This document shows, piece after piece, positions 32,223-41,595 of a stretch of 64,000 nt of DNA. The notes beneath the pieces are model-generated. The model worked only from the letters and a program-made list of their open reading frames with translations. It made no database searches and was not told the origin of the DNA. Source of the DNA: Lachnospiraceae bacterium (GTDB taxonomy: Bacteria > Bacillota > Clostridia > Lachnospirales > Lachnospiraceae); NCBI GenBank assembly GCA_025758065.1, contig CP107199.1, positions 784,001 to 848,000 on the forward strand, read 5' to 3'. How positions within the stretch are numbered: position 1 is the first letter of the stretch; every line of letters begins with the position of its first letter. A program made the position numbers and the translations under genes.

Positions 32223-32945
32223 TTATCCTATTTCCTGATTCAGATACTCCATGATCCCCATATGTAAGGTCCAGGCCAGCCGGTCCTGGTACTCTTTTGT
32301 TTCCAGTTTTTCCGCCTCTTCCCAGTTAGATAAAAATCCACATTCTGCAATAATAATAGGCTCTTTTACATGAAGCAGAAGGTAATAATTGTCATTAGCC
32401 TTTGCCTGTCTTTTATTAGCATCTCCCAGCACATAGTCAAAGCGTTCCTGAAGGATCTGGGCTAGCTTTTTGCCCCGGACAGAAGTCTTATAATAGAATA
32501 CCTGTCCGCCACGTATGGCCTCTTCGTGATAGCTGTTCTGATGGATGCTAATCACCAAATCCGGCTTTACCTCCTCGATCAGCTGACAACGTTTACGCAT
32601 ATCCGCCATTTTTTTATGAGCGTCACCAGAAGAATAAAGCCCCATGTCTTTATCACGGGTAAGGACCACTGTCACATCCGATGCTTCCAGATAGGTTTTA
32701 AGCTTTTTTGCGATTGCCAGGTTTATATCTTTTTCCAGCTGTCCATTGATTCCTACTTTTCCAGGGTCAGTGCCGCCGTGACCCGGATCCACACAGACAA
32801 TATATTTCTTTTTCTCTCCAGAACCATTTTCTGCATGTATAAACTGCACCCCGGCTGCCGCCAGTGAACCTGCCTGCCAGGATAAAAACGTAACTGTGCA
32901 AAGAAGAACCACTCCCATAAAAAGCTGATAAGGAGACTGTTTCAT
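32223..32945 (-). CDS. cwlD: N-acetylmuramoyl-L-alanine amidase, CwlD-like
   Basis: 240 residues. An N-terminal membrane/signal helix (LFMGVVLLCTVTFLSWQAG) leads to an Amidase_3 zinc domain. The ligands are H in DPGHGGTDPGKVG, E after a 70-residue gap region, H in VISIHQNSYH and the catalytic Glu in IIAECGFLSNWEEAEKL. CwlD makes muramic-delta-lactam in spore cortex, fitting a spore former. The start at 32945 has AGG 8 nt upstream; an in-frame GTG at 32963 is possible. It follows the phosphoesterase gene on the same strand. Confidence 0.82.
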   Translation of the reverse strand: MKQSPYQLFMGVVLLCTVTFLSWQAGSLAAAGVQFIHAENGSGEKKKYIVCVDPGHGGTDPGKVGINGQLEKDINLAIAKKLKTYLEASDVTVVLTRDKDMGLYSSGDAHKKMADMRKRCQLIEEVKPDLVISIHQNSYHEEAIRGGQVFYYKTSVRGKKLAQILQERFDYVLGDANKRQAKANDNYYLLLHVKEPIIIAECGFLSNWEEAEKLETKEYQDRLAWTLHMGIMEYLNQEIG

Positions 32946-33034
32946 AAGATCAGACCTGCACACTCTTTTTATCCAGTATATTCAGTGGCATTTAAAATCA
33001 GTCAGAAAACATCCGAAATCTATTCTGTTATTGA

Positions 33035-34534
33035 TCAGTCATTTGCTTCCAGATAGTTGTAATCTTTTACTGCATCTTCCACAATGTATTCCAGATACTC
33101 AAATAATATCATCGGATAGCAGTATTCCTGCCACATTTTATAGGCGGCTGTACCTGTGGCCTCTTTGACAATCTCATAGGCTTTTCCGCCGTAGCAGGCT
33201 GCATTTAACTGTGCATACACCTCTGACATCTGCTCTTTCTGGCTCTTGGTCAGTTTAACAAAAATGTCTCCTGTTTCTTCTTCCTCAGAATCTTTCATGG
33301 CATCATAAGACTGGTTATAAAAAATAGTCTTTAAAGCCACTGGGGCATAGGTGTTAAAATTCAGCAGATTTTCATCCGTGCTTTTATGCTTTCTGGCCCA
33401 TTTTTCCATATCTACCTTTTGGGTATGATAAGAAAATGTTTCATCATCCCGGTATTCTAGCACTCCGTACTGACATGGCGGTGTAGAAAGGGAACTGGTA
33501 ACGATCTCATAGATCCCTCTGTCTTCTTCATCTCTCATATAATGCTGTACATGGAGATGTCCGCTTAAAAATAATGGTATATCTTCCTCTTCCAGCCGGT
33601 CTACCAGTTCTTCGCTATGCTCAATGGTACAATCTTCCACATAGATCTTGCTTTCATCCAGCAGGTTATGATGAGCCACAGGAAGAAGGATCACACCGTC
33701 CTCCCATGCTTTTTCCAGCTGGTTATCGATCCAGTCATAGGTTTCTGTTTTTATCATTCCACCTACTTTATTAACTGGACTGTACTGACAGCTGTCCAAC
33801 ATCAAAAGGCGCATATCCGGTCCCAGATCATAGGTATAGCTTAAGGATGCCGGGTCTCTGTCAAGTGCCTCCTCATAGCCAAAATCATTGTAGATTTTTG
33901 CAAATTCATCGGCAGTAATGATCTGGGCCGGTTGTCTGGAACGTCCGTCAAAAGAAGCCGCACTCTTATTGTTGATATCATGGTTTCCAGGAATGACCAC
34001 TACCTGGACACCAGCTTTTTCCACCTGCTCCAGCTTTTTCGCCAGCTCTTTATGGCTTTCTTTTTCCCCGTTTAAAGTCAGATCACCACTTAAAATGATC
34101 ACATCCGGCTTTAGCATTTCTGCCTGTTCAAAAGCTGCATCTGTGATCTCCCACACATAATTGGTCAGCTTTCCGTCCCCATGTTCCACCATGTACTGAA
34201 ATTCTTCCCCTTTGTCTGTAAGAGAATCTGCCAGATAGTGTATATCCGTCATAAGGACAATGCGCTTTCCATTTTTCATAGGCTGTGCCTGCGTTTCTTT
34301 TTCTCCATGGGGAAATGGCTCTATATCTTCCGGATGGGCATCTGTAGGCTTCTTTGTTTCTTCTTCTGATTTCCCGGACGGCTGCTGTTTTATTTCCTCC
34401 TTTGTGTCTGTTTCTGCCTGGGAAGCATTGACTGGCTGCCTATCTTTATTTCCCTGATACAGGCTGCAGCCGGTTACAGACATGCAAACTACAGACAACA
34501 ACGCTGCTGCCATGATCTGTTTCTTCTTTTTCAT
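33035..34534 (-). CDS. Surface lipoprotein metallophosphoesterase
   Basis: 499 residues. A lipoprotein signal has its lipobox SVTGC with C23 as the lipidated residue. A Lys/Glu/Pro-rich linker runs to about 85. The calcineurin-like metallophosphoesterase domain has the ordered metal motifs TDIHYLAD, LSGDLTLNGE, IPGNHDINN, AHHNLL and SGHLHVQ, all intact. GAGGG lies 7 nt upstream. It probably acts outside the membrane on an unknown phosphoester. It sits between cwlD and the GH18 gene, all on the minus strand. Confidence 0.85.
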   Translation of the reverse strand: MKKKKQIMAAALLSVVCMSVTGCSLYQGNKDRQPVNASQAETDTKEEIKQQPSGKSEEETKKPTDAHPEDIEPFPHGEKETQAQPMKNGKRIVLMTDIHYLADSLTDKGEEFQYMVEHGDGKLTNYVWEITDAAFEQAEMLKPDVIILSGDLTLNGEKESHKELAKKLEQVEKAGVQVVVIPGNHDINNKSAASFDGRSRQPAQIITADEFAKIYNDFGYEEALDRDPASLSYTYDLGPDMRLLMLDSCQYSPVNKVGGMIKTETYDWIDNQLEKAWEDGVILLPVAHHNLLDESKIYVEDCTIEHSEELVDRLEEEDIPLFLSGHLHVQHYMRDEEDRGIYEIVTSSLSTPPCQYGVLEYRDDETFSYHTQKVDMEKWARKHKSTDENLLNFNTYAPVALKTIFYNQSYDAMKDSEEEETGDIFVKLTKSQKEQMSEVYAQLNAACYGGKAYEIVKEATGTAAYKMWQEYCYPMILFEYLEYIVEDAVKDYNYLEAND

Positions 34535-34558
34535 CCTTCATCCCTCTGTTTCTTTTAT

Positions 34559-34578
34559 ATGTTCTCCCGGAATCACTT
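34559..34578. repeat. Truncated arm of the 163-bp repeat
   Basis: ATGTTCTCCCGGAATC, identical to the first 16 bp of copy A, then diverging. It overlaps the GH18 stop codon and the adjacent spacer. Confidence 0.55.
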
Positions 34579-36285
34579 TACATCATTTATAACAGCCCAT
34601 ATATCCGCTGTTTCAAATCCAAGTTTCCAACAGGCGATCCCCGCCAGATCATACTTATTGACCAGATCCTTTTTCAGCCCCAGTGACTTCGTTTCTTCCA
34701 TCCAGATCTTCTGAGTCCCATTTTCATTTTCTGTTTCACCATAATACTGGCCAATATTGTCCTGCCAGGTCAGTTCTACATTGTTCTCTTCTACCCAGTT
34801 CTGTGCTGCTGTTATGCCGTAAGCCTTTGATGTGGTCTTTCCGTCTTTTTCTGTCCATACTCTTGTATACAAAGGAACGCTGTTGATCAGTTTTTCCTTC
34901 GGAACTTCTTCCAGCGTATCTGTAATGCCATTTTCCACATAGGAAAGTGAAGCAACAGAACCTGCAGCACCCCCTGCGAAATGCTCATCATATCCCATAA
35001 CGATCACGTAATCTGCTACAGTTCCCTGTTCTTTCCGGTTATAAAATGCACTGTACGCAGCTGGAACATAGTCATCTACTGATAATACCAGTCCCTTTTG
35101 TCTGCATGATACAGACATTTCACGGATAAACTGTACATAATGAGGACCTGCTGATGATTTCAGGCTTTCAAAGTCCAGGTTGAAGCCGTCAAAACCATAG
35201 GTATCTGCCTCTTTCATCAGATTCTGGATCAATTTTTTCCTTGTGGCAGTGGAAGAAAATAATTTGCTGGAATCTACATTTTTTACACTTTCCTGGGTAC
35301 TGATATTGTCAAACATAGCCCATACCTGCATCCCCAGGGCATGTGCCTTGTCCACATATTCTTTGCTGGCAAGTGAAGTATAGTTACCCTCATTATCTGT
35401 TATATTAAACCAGGTAGGCACGATCACGTTCATACCCTTTGCAGTATCTGCCACCTTGTCAAGAGTTGCATTGGCATCTTTTGTGGTCACCTGATGGAAA
35501 CCAAGGCGTATTTTCCCGTCCAGGGAAATGTTTGTATACACAGGTGCCTGAAATCCGCTGACTGGTGTTTCTTCCTCTATTTTACTTAAACGACTGTTTG
35601 GTACATAACCAATATATCCGTTTTCTGTACGGACTTTGGACCATTTATCCATCTGTTCTATGATCTGTACAGTGGTTCCCTTTTCTTCTGTATTAATGAT
35701 CTCGCTGCGGATGCCGCCTTTTACACGGACAGAGGTCTTATGGCGGAGTGCAGCTGTCTCATATGTATCCCAGTTAGTATCAATAAATACACGTTTGATC
35801 TCGCTGGTAGCAAAGGCTTCTTCCCGGATATCCGTATAATTTTTCACAAGCCCTAAAGCCAGATACGCTTCCCCGTCTTTTTCTTTTAAAAGAGGGCCTG
35901 CATCACCTTTTGTAGATGCGTCTGCATAGACGATCTCTTCCGGAAGGGCATAAACCAGAAGTTTTTCCCCATCATCCCAGTAAAATCTCTGATTTATATG
36001 ATCATCCACCCAGTCTACAGGCAGATATACCTGACCATCTTCATAAATACCCTTTTCGTCCTGAAGCTCATTGTCTAAAAACAGAGTCACCTGCTCTCCC
36101 TTGACCTGAAAAACATCCCTCTTGTCTGCCATCTCATTACTTGGTTTCAGATATTTTCCATATAAAAATCCTATCCCGCAGCCAACCGCTGCAAGGAGCA
36201 AGAATCTCGCGATCACCGCCGGCCCGCAGCCTCTTTTTCTCTTTCTGGTCCGTTTTCTGCTTCGTCCTGTTGATCTGTTTTCCAT
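34573..36285 (-). CDS. Membrane-anchored GH18-type protein with SH3 domain
   Basis: 570 residues from MENRSTG, with GAGGG 8 nt upstream. A basic tail and one membrane helix (about 24-42) precede a copper-amine-oxidase-like N domain (about 60-115) and an SH3b domain (about 185-235, VKGGIRSEIINTEEKGTTVQ). The glycosidase family 18 barrel follows. The catalytic segment is YGFDGFNLDFESLK: the proton-donor Glu is kept, while the usual first Asp of DxDxE is Asn, as in spore-cortex SleL/YaaH relatives. A role in peptidoglycan or cortex hydrolysis is likely. The last base pairs overlap a truncated repeat arm at 34559. Confidence 0.82.
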   Translation of the reverse strand: MENRSTGRSRKRTRKRKRGCGPAVIARFLLLAAVGCGIGFLYGKYLKPSNEMADKRDVFQVKGEQVTLFLDNELQDEKGIYEDGQVYLPVDWVDDHINQRFYWDDGEKLLVYALPEEIVYADASTKGDAGPLLKEKDGEAYLALGLVKNYTDIREEAFATSEIKRVFIDTNWDTYETAALRHKTSVRVKGGIRSEIINTEEKGTTVQIIEQMDKWSKVRTENGYIGYVPNSRLSKIEEETPVSGFQAPVYTNISLDGKIRLGFHQVTTKDANATLDKVADTAKGMNVIVPTWFNITDNEGNYTSLASKEYVDKAHALGMQVWAMFDNISTQESVKNVDSSKLFSSTATRKKLIQNLMKEADTYGFDGFNLDFESLKSSAGPHYVQFIREMSVSCRQKGLVLSVDDYVPAAYSAFYNRKEQGTVADYVIVMGYDEHFAGGAAGSVASLSYVENGITDTLEEVPKEKLINSVPLYTRVWTEKDGKTTSKAYGITAAQNWVEENNVELTWQDNIGQYYGETENENGTQKIWMEETKSLGLKKDLVNKYDLAGIACWKLGFETADIWAVINDVK

Positions 36286-36663
36286 ATGAATGCCCTCTTG
36301 TGTGTTATGCATTTTCTGCCTGTATTTTATCAATTGCTGTATTTGTCTGTCCGTTCCACCCTAACTGTACTGATCACGTAGGATGCGGATTTGAGTGTGC
36401 AGGTTTAGTATCATTTTATATTATTCCACCTTATTGTACAAGCGTTTTCACAGGAACTGTAACCCATGATCCCACCTCCCCGCTTTTTTGATCTTCTGCA
36501 AATACCAAACATGCACCAAACATGCAAATACCCCATAGACAGCTATTATCGCTTGCAGGCTGAGATGGTTATTTTCTCATACTGCTGTCTACAGGGTACT
36601 CTAAGCATGATTTCTGATTTTCTATATTTTTTAATTTCTAATCTGTTCCATATGTTTTATGTT
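36286..36663. other. 378-bp gap upstream of the GH18 gene with structured leader
   Basis: On the GH18 strand: a hairpin TACCCTGTAGACAGC paired with GCTGTCTATGGGGTA (about 36530-36602), then two tandem copies of GCATGTTTGGT. An 18-codon ORF (36411-36467) has a strong GGGGAGG site. This may be a leader with a small peptide; no known riboswitch was recognised. Confidence 0.4.
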
Positions 36664-36954
36664 TTACTCTATATCTTGTCCTATTCCATCTATCACCTGC
36701 CTATCTCTTTTTTCATCCACAGAAAGGTATACTTTGTCGAAACGTATTTCTTTTAAACCGTCTTTCTCTGAACAGACGTAGTCTCCCATATAGAAACCTC
36801 CGTCTTCTCCTACTTCAAAAATACGGTTCCAGTCAGCTTCCCGGCATATTTTTCCATCTATGAGGATGGGAATCCCCCGTTTTTGGAATCTCCTTAAGCC
36901 TTCTAAATAGTCTTTCCTGTTTCTTGCATCCTCATTTTGCGTTTTGCTTTTCAT
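36664..36954 (-). CDS. Hypothetical 96-residue protein
   Basis: Not recognised. The start MKSKTQNEDARNRKDYLEG has GGGGA 7 nt upstream; the frame extends to 37014 without a better site. Charged, soluble, no signal or membrane segment; contains RFQKRGIPILIDGKICREAD and GGFYMGDYVCSEKDGLKEIR. It follows the ParA-like gene by about 100 bp on the same strand, suggesting a kinase-ATPase-small protein cluster. Confidence 0.5.
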   Translation of the reverse strand: MKSKTQNEDARNRKDYLEGLRRFQKRGIPILIDGKICREADWNRIFEVGEDGGFYMGDYVCSEKDGLKEIRFDKVYLSVDEKRDRQVIDGIGQDIE

Positions 36955-37056
36955 ACTGTAATTCCCCATGCCAGAACGGTACTCTTTTCTCACCCAAAGA
37001 GATTTTTGTGACATACATCCTGTAAGACCTTACGAAATACCGCCTGTTCTCCTTTT

Positions 37057-37650
37057 CTACTTAAATATATCCGCAAACCATTCCATGGTCTGAACGTCTA
37101 CTGAAAATGCATCTGCTGAAAGTGGGATCTGTTTTAAGGAAATACGGAACTGCCGCTCTATCTCCTGTTTCATGATCTCGCTGCCAAATGCAGTCATACA
37201 GATCCATTCTTTTGCACTTTCCCCTTTCTCTGCCAATAGTCCCAGAAATGCTTCCAGCTTCCATTCTGACAGGTCTGCGACCAGGACTTTTTTTGTACAC
37301 CGAAGCCATTCCGGAAAAACCTCTTCCCTGACTTTTCCAAAATCAATAAGTATTTCCTGGTAATCTTTTTCCATACACGCAGCCAGCACCGCCGGATCTC
37401 CTTCATAATAGTAATCCACACCCAATAAACGAAAATGATCTTTCTTCTTAAAAGAACGGCTGTCTTCTTTTCCGCCAGCACCTAAAAATGCCCTTATTTT
37501 TTCCAGATCTTTCTGTGGATTCCACTGTAGGATAGCTGTCTTTTTCTGTCTGCAGCTGCAAAGATAATTAGCCGCCTGGATCACAAAATGAGTCACACCT
37601 GTTCCTCTTCCAGCTCCGGCTATCCCCATAACCTGTGCTGTATGCTCCAT
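37057..37650 (-). CDS. MinD/ParA-like P-loop protein (degenerate)
   Basis: 197 residues. The N-terminus MGIAGAGRGTGVTHFVIQAA is a deviant Walker A motif (GAGRGTGVTH in place of GKGGVGKT). The middle contains EILIDFGKVREEVFPEWLRC. Later conserved motifs are weak. It strongly resembles the C-terminal half of the neighbouring kinase (ITGSTPGAGVTHLAFGLCTI, then VIIKDFGTDWEDAARELKEE), suggesting a duplicated or split domain. Its ATG, with GGAGG upstream, lies 31 bp inside the kinase gene, so the two are coupled. Function unknown. Confidence 0.6.
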   Translation of the reverse strand: MEHTAQVMGIAGAGRGTGVTHFVIQAANYLCSCRQKKTAILQWNPQKDLEKIRAFLGAGGKEDSRSFKKKDHFRLLGVDYYYEGDPAVLAACMEKDYQEILIDFGKVREEVFPEWLRCTKKVLVADLSEWKLEAFLGLLAEKGESAKEWICMTAFGSEIMKQEIERQFRISLKQIPLSADAFSVDVQTMEWFADIFK

Positions 37651-39032
37651 GGAAACCTCCTTTTTGCCCCCATCCTATCTTTTGCTGTTTTTTGTATACA
37701 ATGCTCCTGTATACAGTTAAAAAGAGAGGTTAGAAAACCGGCACCTTCCGATCCTGGATGAAAGGGGTCTGCATATTCCGGTGTGCAAAAGAGGACCGGA
37801 CTACAGCCAAGTGTCATATCTGCTCCTTTTTTCCTGTGCCTGTGGCGCCAGATAAAAAACACTGGTATTTCCTTATTATTTCCGGATATTTTCATGATCT
37901 CCAGCATTCTTTTTGCATTCCCGTACTCCCACAGGTTTTCGCTTATCACTGCTGCCAGAAAATGTTTCTCCTCTTTTAACTCCCGCGCTGCATCTTCCCA
38001 GTCTGTTCCAAAATCTTTTATGATCACCTGGACATCTGTTTTTTCCTCCAGTCTTATGGCCGGTCCATACCATGGCTTCATCTGGCAGCCTCTGATATGG
38101 TAAATCCCAAAATGGTCCATACGTGTCACACCTTCTTTTTCTGCCATCCTCCTTAATGCACCTGTCTGGTTTTTCTCTTCATAAAGGACTTTTATCCCCA
38201 TTTTTGTAAGGATGGTGCACAGTCCAAAAGCCAGATGGGTGACTCCTGCACCTGGTGTACTGCCTGTTATCACAATATTCAGAGATGATACCGCTTTTTT
38301 GTGGGCGCTTACCATACGCCCGGACCACACAGAACCTTCCAGTGCCTGCTCCAGTTCTTTTGCCGAAGCATACCGCTTTTCCCGGTCCGGTTCCATGCAT
38401 TTTCTGATGACATTCTGGAGTGGTTTTGATACCTCTGCTCTGCAGTCTGTTCCAGCCCCTGCATTCAGGGTTCCATAGAGCATAAAGTGAAGGACGGCAC
38501 CAATGGCATAAATGTCCGTTCTCTGGTCTAAAGACTGGTCTGTAGTATATAGCTCAGGCGCTGCACAGCCTGCGGTCCCATACCGTTCTTTTTGTAAACT
38601 GGCACTGTCCGCTTCCCCTGCATGATCAAAATCGATCAACTGCATGGTATCTTTCCAAAGCATCAGATTTTTCGGTTGTAAGTCTAAATGTAATATGGGT
38701 TTATCACAAGAATGATGTAAATATTCAACTAATGAACAGATCTGCCTTCCATAACGGACTGCATCTCTTTCCTGAAATGGTCCCTGATCTTTTATCAGGT
38801 CATACAGAGAATTGCCTTCAAGATATTCCTCAATAAGATAAAAGTAATGGCTGTCCTCTTCCATGTCATAAACCAGTGGGATCCCCGGATGCCGCAGCTC
38901 CTTTAAGATCAGAGCCTCTTTTCGGAATCCTTCGTAGTCCTTATGAGTCTTCGGTACACATTTGATCGCCCGGTATTCATTTAATCCCTGGTGGACTGCT
39001 TTCCATACCGTTCCTGTGCGTCCCGATCCCAC
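37620..39032 (-). CDS. Ser/Thr protein kinase fused to a P-loop (ParA-like) domain; start uncertain
   Basis: 470 residues from GTG 39032. The kinase part has Gly loop GSGRTGTVWKAV, Lys in YRAIKCVPK, catalytic loop ILHLDLQPKNLML (Asp kept, HRD Arg replaced by Leu), DFG-equivalent IDFDHAG and APELY. From about 245 a ParA/MinD-like segment follows (VITGSTPGAGVTHLAFGLCT). The kinase fold should begin about 14 residues earlier: the frame upstream encodes EILFGKYRLIQA but reaches TGA with no standard start. A one-base insertion near 39068 would join it to GTG-AAA-AGG-AAG. So either a non-canonical start after AAGGAAGG or a frameshift mutation. Confidence 0.7.
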   Translation of the reverse strand: MGSGRTGTVWKAVHQGLNEYRAIKCVPKTHKDYEGFRKEALILKELRHPGIPLVYDMEEDSHYFYLIEEYLEGNSLYDLIKDQGPFQERDAVRYGRQICSLVEYLHHSCDKPILHLDLQPKNLMLWKDTMQLIDFDHAGEADSASLQKERYGTAGCAAPELYTTDQSLDQRTDIYAIGAVLHFMLYGTLNAGAGTDCRAEVSKPLQNVIRKCMEPDREKRYASAKELEQALEGSVWSGRMVSAHKKAVSSLNIVITGSTPGAGVTHLAFGLCTILTKMGIKVLYEEKNQTGALRRMAEKEGVTRMDHFGIYHIRGCQMKPWYGPAIRLEEKTDVQVIIKDFGTDWEDAARELKEEKHFLAAVISENLWEYGNAKRMLEIMKISGNNKEIPVFFIWRHRHRKKGADMTLGCSPVLFCTPEYADPFHPGSEGAGFLTSLFNCIQEHCIQKTAKDRMGAKRRFPWSIQHRLWG

Positions 39033-39241
39033 TGCTTGTATCAGCCTGTATTTTCCAAACAGGATCTCCCTTCCTTTTCACCTCTCTTTCGTTACAATAT
39101 CATCTCTTGCTGCCATTCTATCCTACATTTTGTTACTTGTCCATGGTTCACATAATGACTACACTTATATCACATGTACGTCATATGCATGTTTTCATGT
39201 CTATTTTTTCTGTCAAGATTTGCACTTTTGCAGTTTTAAAA

Positions 39242-39384
39242 GCATTCGTAATCCGCCTATTTTTCTTCAAAAAATTGTTGCATCCATTACAGAAAATGTT
39301 ACAGTTCCAGCATATGGCTGGACTGTAACCAGAAAATTTTAAATATCCTGAGATTTGATTGATATTTCACCCCATTATGTAGTA
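39242..39384. repeat. Left 143-bp target-site duplication of the IS1634-type element
   Basis: Identical to 41370-41512 over all 143 bp, from GCATTCGTAATCCGCC to CCCCATTATGTAGTA. It contains a GTTACAGTTCCAGC...GGACTGTAAC hairpin. Before insertion this was the single spacer between the kinase and mecA. Confidence 0.9.
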
Positions 39385-41369
39385 CCTGACTTCCGTCGTT
39401 TCTCTCAAAACATAGTACTCAGGAGTCCAGGAGGATACAGTTCTGAAAAAGATTGTTGATTTCTTTTTCAGTGAGAAACAAAGCATCAAGATTCGTCAGG
39501 CCAGTAGCTTTTTTGACTTTTTCGTTTACTGTCTGGTTTCGAGAAATATTAATATAAGAGCCATCTCCTTTATTGACAACCCGGAAGTCCCGTATGAAAT
39601 CAATCAGATCATAAGAATTAATCTGATTTTTAAAAACTTTAATCTCAAGCACTCTTAAAAGAAACAAGCTAAGGTAGCAGATTAAAAAATGCCCATAGAT
39701 TGTTTCTTTTTTGTGCACGTAAATCGGGCGTGCATCCAGATAAGACTTTGTGATCCGGAAGGATTCTTCAATCTTCCATAAGCTGTGGTAGGTCTGATAG
39801 ATTTGGAGCGGTTCCATATCCAACTCTGAGGTGACCATAAGGTTGTATCCTGCATACTTCAGATCCTCATTAACCTTCTCTTTATCAATTCCTATCACAG
39901 GAGTTATCTTTTTCCCGTTCTTATCTTTGTTGGTAATCTTTAAATATTTTGCAGAATCTCCCAGATCCTCTCTTGTCATTGCTTTGTAAGTAGCATAGTT
40001 GGCAGCTTTGTCCGCCATTTTCTGGATCTCCGCCTTTTGTTTTTTAGCCAGTGCCGGATTATAAGATACGATTCTTTTTTCTTTTACTGAAAAAGTTTTT
40101 ACCACATCCCTGCCCGTTTCAGGATCAATTTCCTTGAATTGATAGGAAAAGCTATCTACGCAGGACTTGAGGCGGTATAAGAGATTCCCGTCTTTATCCC
40201 TGTAGTCTTTCCATATATTTTGCTCATTTTCCAATAAGAGCCATTTCTTTTCTTTTTCACTTAAATTTCTGCCGTGTATGGATTTGGAAAAAATATATCC
40301 ATCATTGGCTTCTTTCACGGCAGCATAAATATTTCTGGCGCAGTTGAGGCCTTTATCAGCGACCTGTACTGTTTTCCCGGAAACTTTATAGCGGCTTTTC
40401 ATTTCTTCGATGACTTTTCGGATATACGGCTTTTCAGATTCATTACCAGGGTACATCTGCATAGCAACCGGCACTAGATCTGCATCCAGGAGAAGTGCTT
40501 GCCCGATAATAGGGTCATGTCGGTTTTCTTTGGAAGGCCCTTTCTGTTTATCTTCATAGGGAAGGTCAATCTCAAAATAGTAATTCGTACAGTCGAAAAA
40601 AACATTGCTGAAATCTCTCTGATAATGCTGCTCATAGCAATGGTTAAAAAGTTCAATATATTTTTTATAAGATCCACCAATAAAGGATAATCCATCGTAA
40701 ACTTGATCTTCCGAGATGGGAGAACTGTTGTAAAGATGAGGGAAAACGGAAGAAACCGTTTTGGATTTTGAGCATGGATAGATGATCCTGGAAAAAATAA
40801 GCTGTGCAATCATATCATATATGCGGAACTGAAAGCGCATTTGAGCAGCCAGGATGTCTATTACTTCCTTGACGTTGAGTTCTTCTAAAAGCGTATACAG
40901 AAGAAATTGTCCCAGGTTATATTCCACAGGGGCAACAAAGGCACGGGGACGAGTTTCCTCTGTGAATGCGGCGGCACATTCTTTGTTTTTTTCTGCAACA
41001 AAGTCTGTGTAGTAAGCGACAGGATCGGGGATCTCATCAGAGATGAGCTCGTGCACATAGCCAAAAGCCATGACACTTTTTGAACGCGGCTGTTTCTTTT
41101 CTTTATCCCAGTGAGATTCATACATCTGCAAATAGGTACCTTTTTTCTTGTTCTCTTTTCTTAAATAGTATGCCATAACCGACCTCCGAACAAAGTGCTA
41201 TAGAGTACTATTATTATAATATATCAAAAAAATTTTTTCAATAAAAAAAGCCCCAAAAGGGCATTGAAAATTTGCTGTAAATAAAGGAAAAATCGAGATG
41301 CAGGAAAAGAAATAAAAAAATGACAAGAAGAAAACGACGGAAATTTCCTAGTACTACGACGGAAAACGG
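39385..41369. mobile_element. IS1634-family insertion sequence
   Basis: 1985 bp with imperfect terminal inverted repeats: CC then TTCCGTCGT at the left end, and the same motif inverted at the right end. It carries one transposase gene on the minus strand and is flanked by 143-bp perfect direct repeats. Very long target duplications are a known peculiarity of IS1634. The element separates the kinase cluster from mecA. Confidence 0.88.
39419..41176 (-). CDS. IS1634-type transposase
   Basis: 585 residues, full length. Features: N-terminal MAYYLRKENKKKGTYLQMYE; DDE residues in VFFDCTNYYFEID, VQVADKGLNCARNIY and SLWKIEESFRITKSYLDARP. The region RPIYVHKKETIYGHFLICYL is characteristic of the IS1634/IS4 superfamily. 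GGAGG lies upstream of the ATG. No frameshift or stop is seen, so the copy may be active. Confidence 0.9.
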   Translation of the reverse strand: MAYYLRKENKKKGTYLQMYESHWDKEKKQPRSKSVMAFGYVHELISDEIPDPVAYYTDFVAEKNKECAAAFTEETRPRAFVAPVEYNLGQFLLYTLLEELNVKEVIDILAAQMRFQFRIYDMIAQLIFSRIIYPCSKSKTVSSVFPHLYNSSPISEDQVYDGLSFIGGSYKKYIELFNHCYEQHYQRDFSNVFFDCTNYYFEIDLPYEDKQKGPSKENRHDPIIGQALLLDADLVPVAMQMYPGNESEKPYIRKVIEEMKSRYKVSGKTVQVADKGLNCARNIYAAVKEANDGYIFSKSIHGRNLSEKEKKWLLLENEQNIWKDYRDKDGNLLYRLKSCVDSFSYQFKEIDPETGRDVVKTFSVKEKRIVSYNPALAKKQKAEIQKMADKAANYATYKAMTREDLGDSAKYLKITNKDKNGKKITPVIGIDKEKVNEDLKYAGYNLMVTSELDMEPLQIYQTYHSLWKIEESFRITKSYLDARPIYVHKKETIYGHFLICYLSLFLLRVLEIKVFKNQINSYDLIDFIRDFRVVNKGDGSYINISRNQTVNEKVKKATGLTNLDALFLTEKEINNLFQNCILLDS

Positions 41370-41512
41370 GCATTCGTAATCCGCCTATTTTTCTTCAAAA
41401 AATTGTTGCATCCATTACAGAAAATGTTACAGTTCCAGCATATGGCTGGACTGTAACCAGAAAATTTTAAATATCCTGAGATTTGATTGATATTTCACCC
41501 CATTATGTAGTA
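41370..41512. repeat. Right 143-bp target-site duplication
   Basis: Exact copy of 39242-39384; together they define the insertion point. It lies 83 bp before the mecA start and probably still holds part of mecA's upstream region. Confidence 0.9.
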
Positions 41513-41595
41513 TATTTTAATTGTAGAAGTTTATCTTCACCACATATATCTTAAAACACACAGAATAACCAAAAGAGAACAGGAAGTGATCCTAT

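Noticed and set aside
34573..36285. GH18 domain as an inactive lectin-like protein because DxDxE is altered
   Set aside because: Only the first Asp is changed (DGFNLDFE), as in active cortex-lytic relatives; the catalytic Glu remains.
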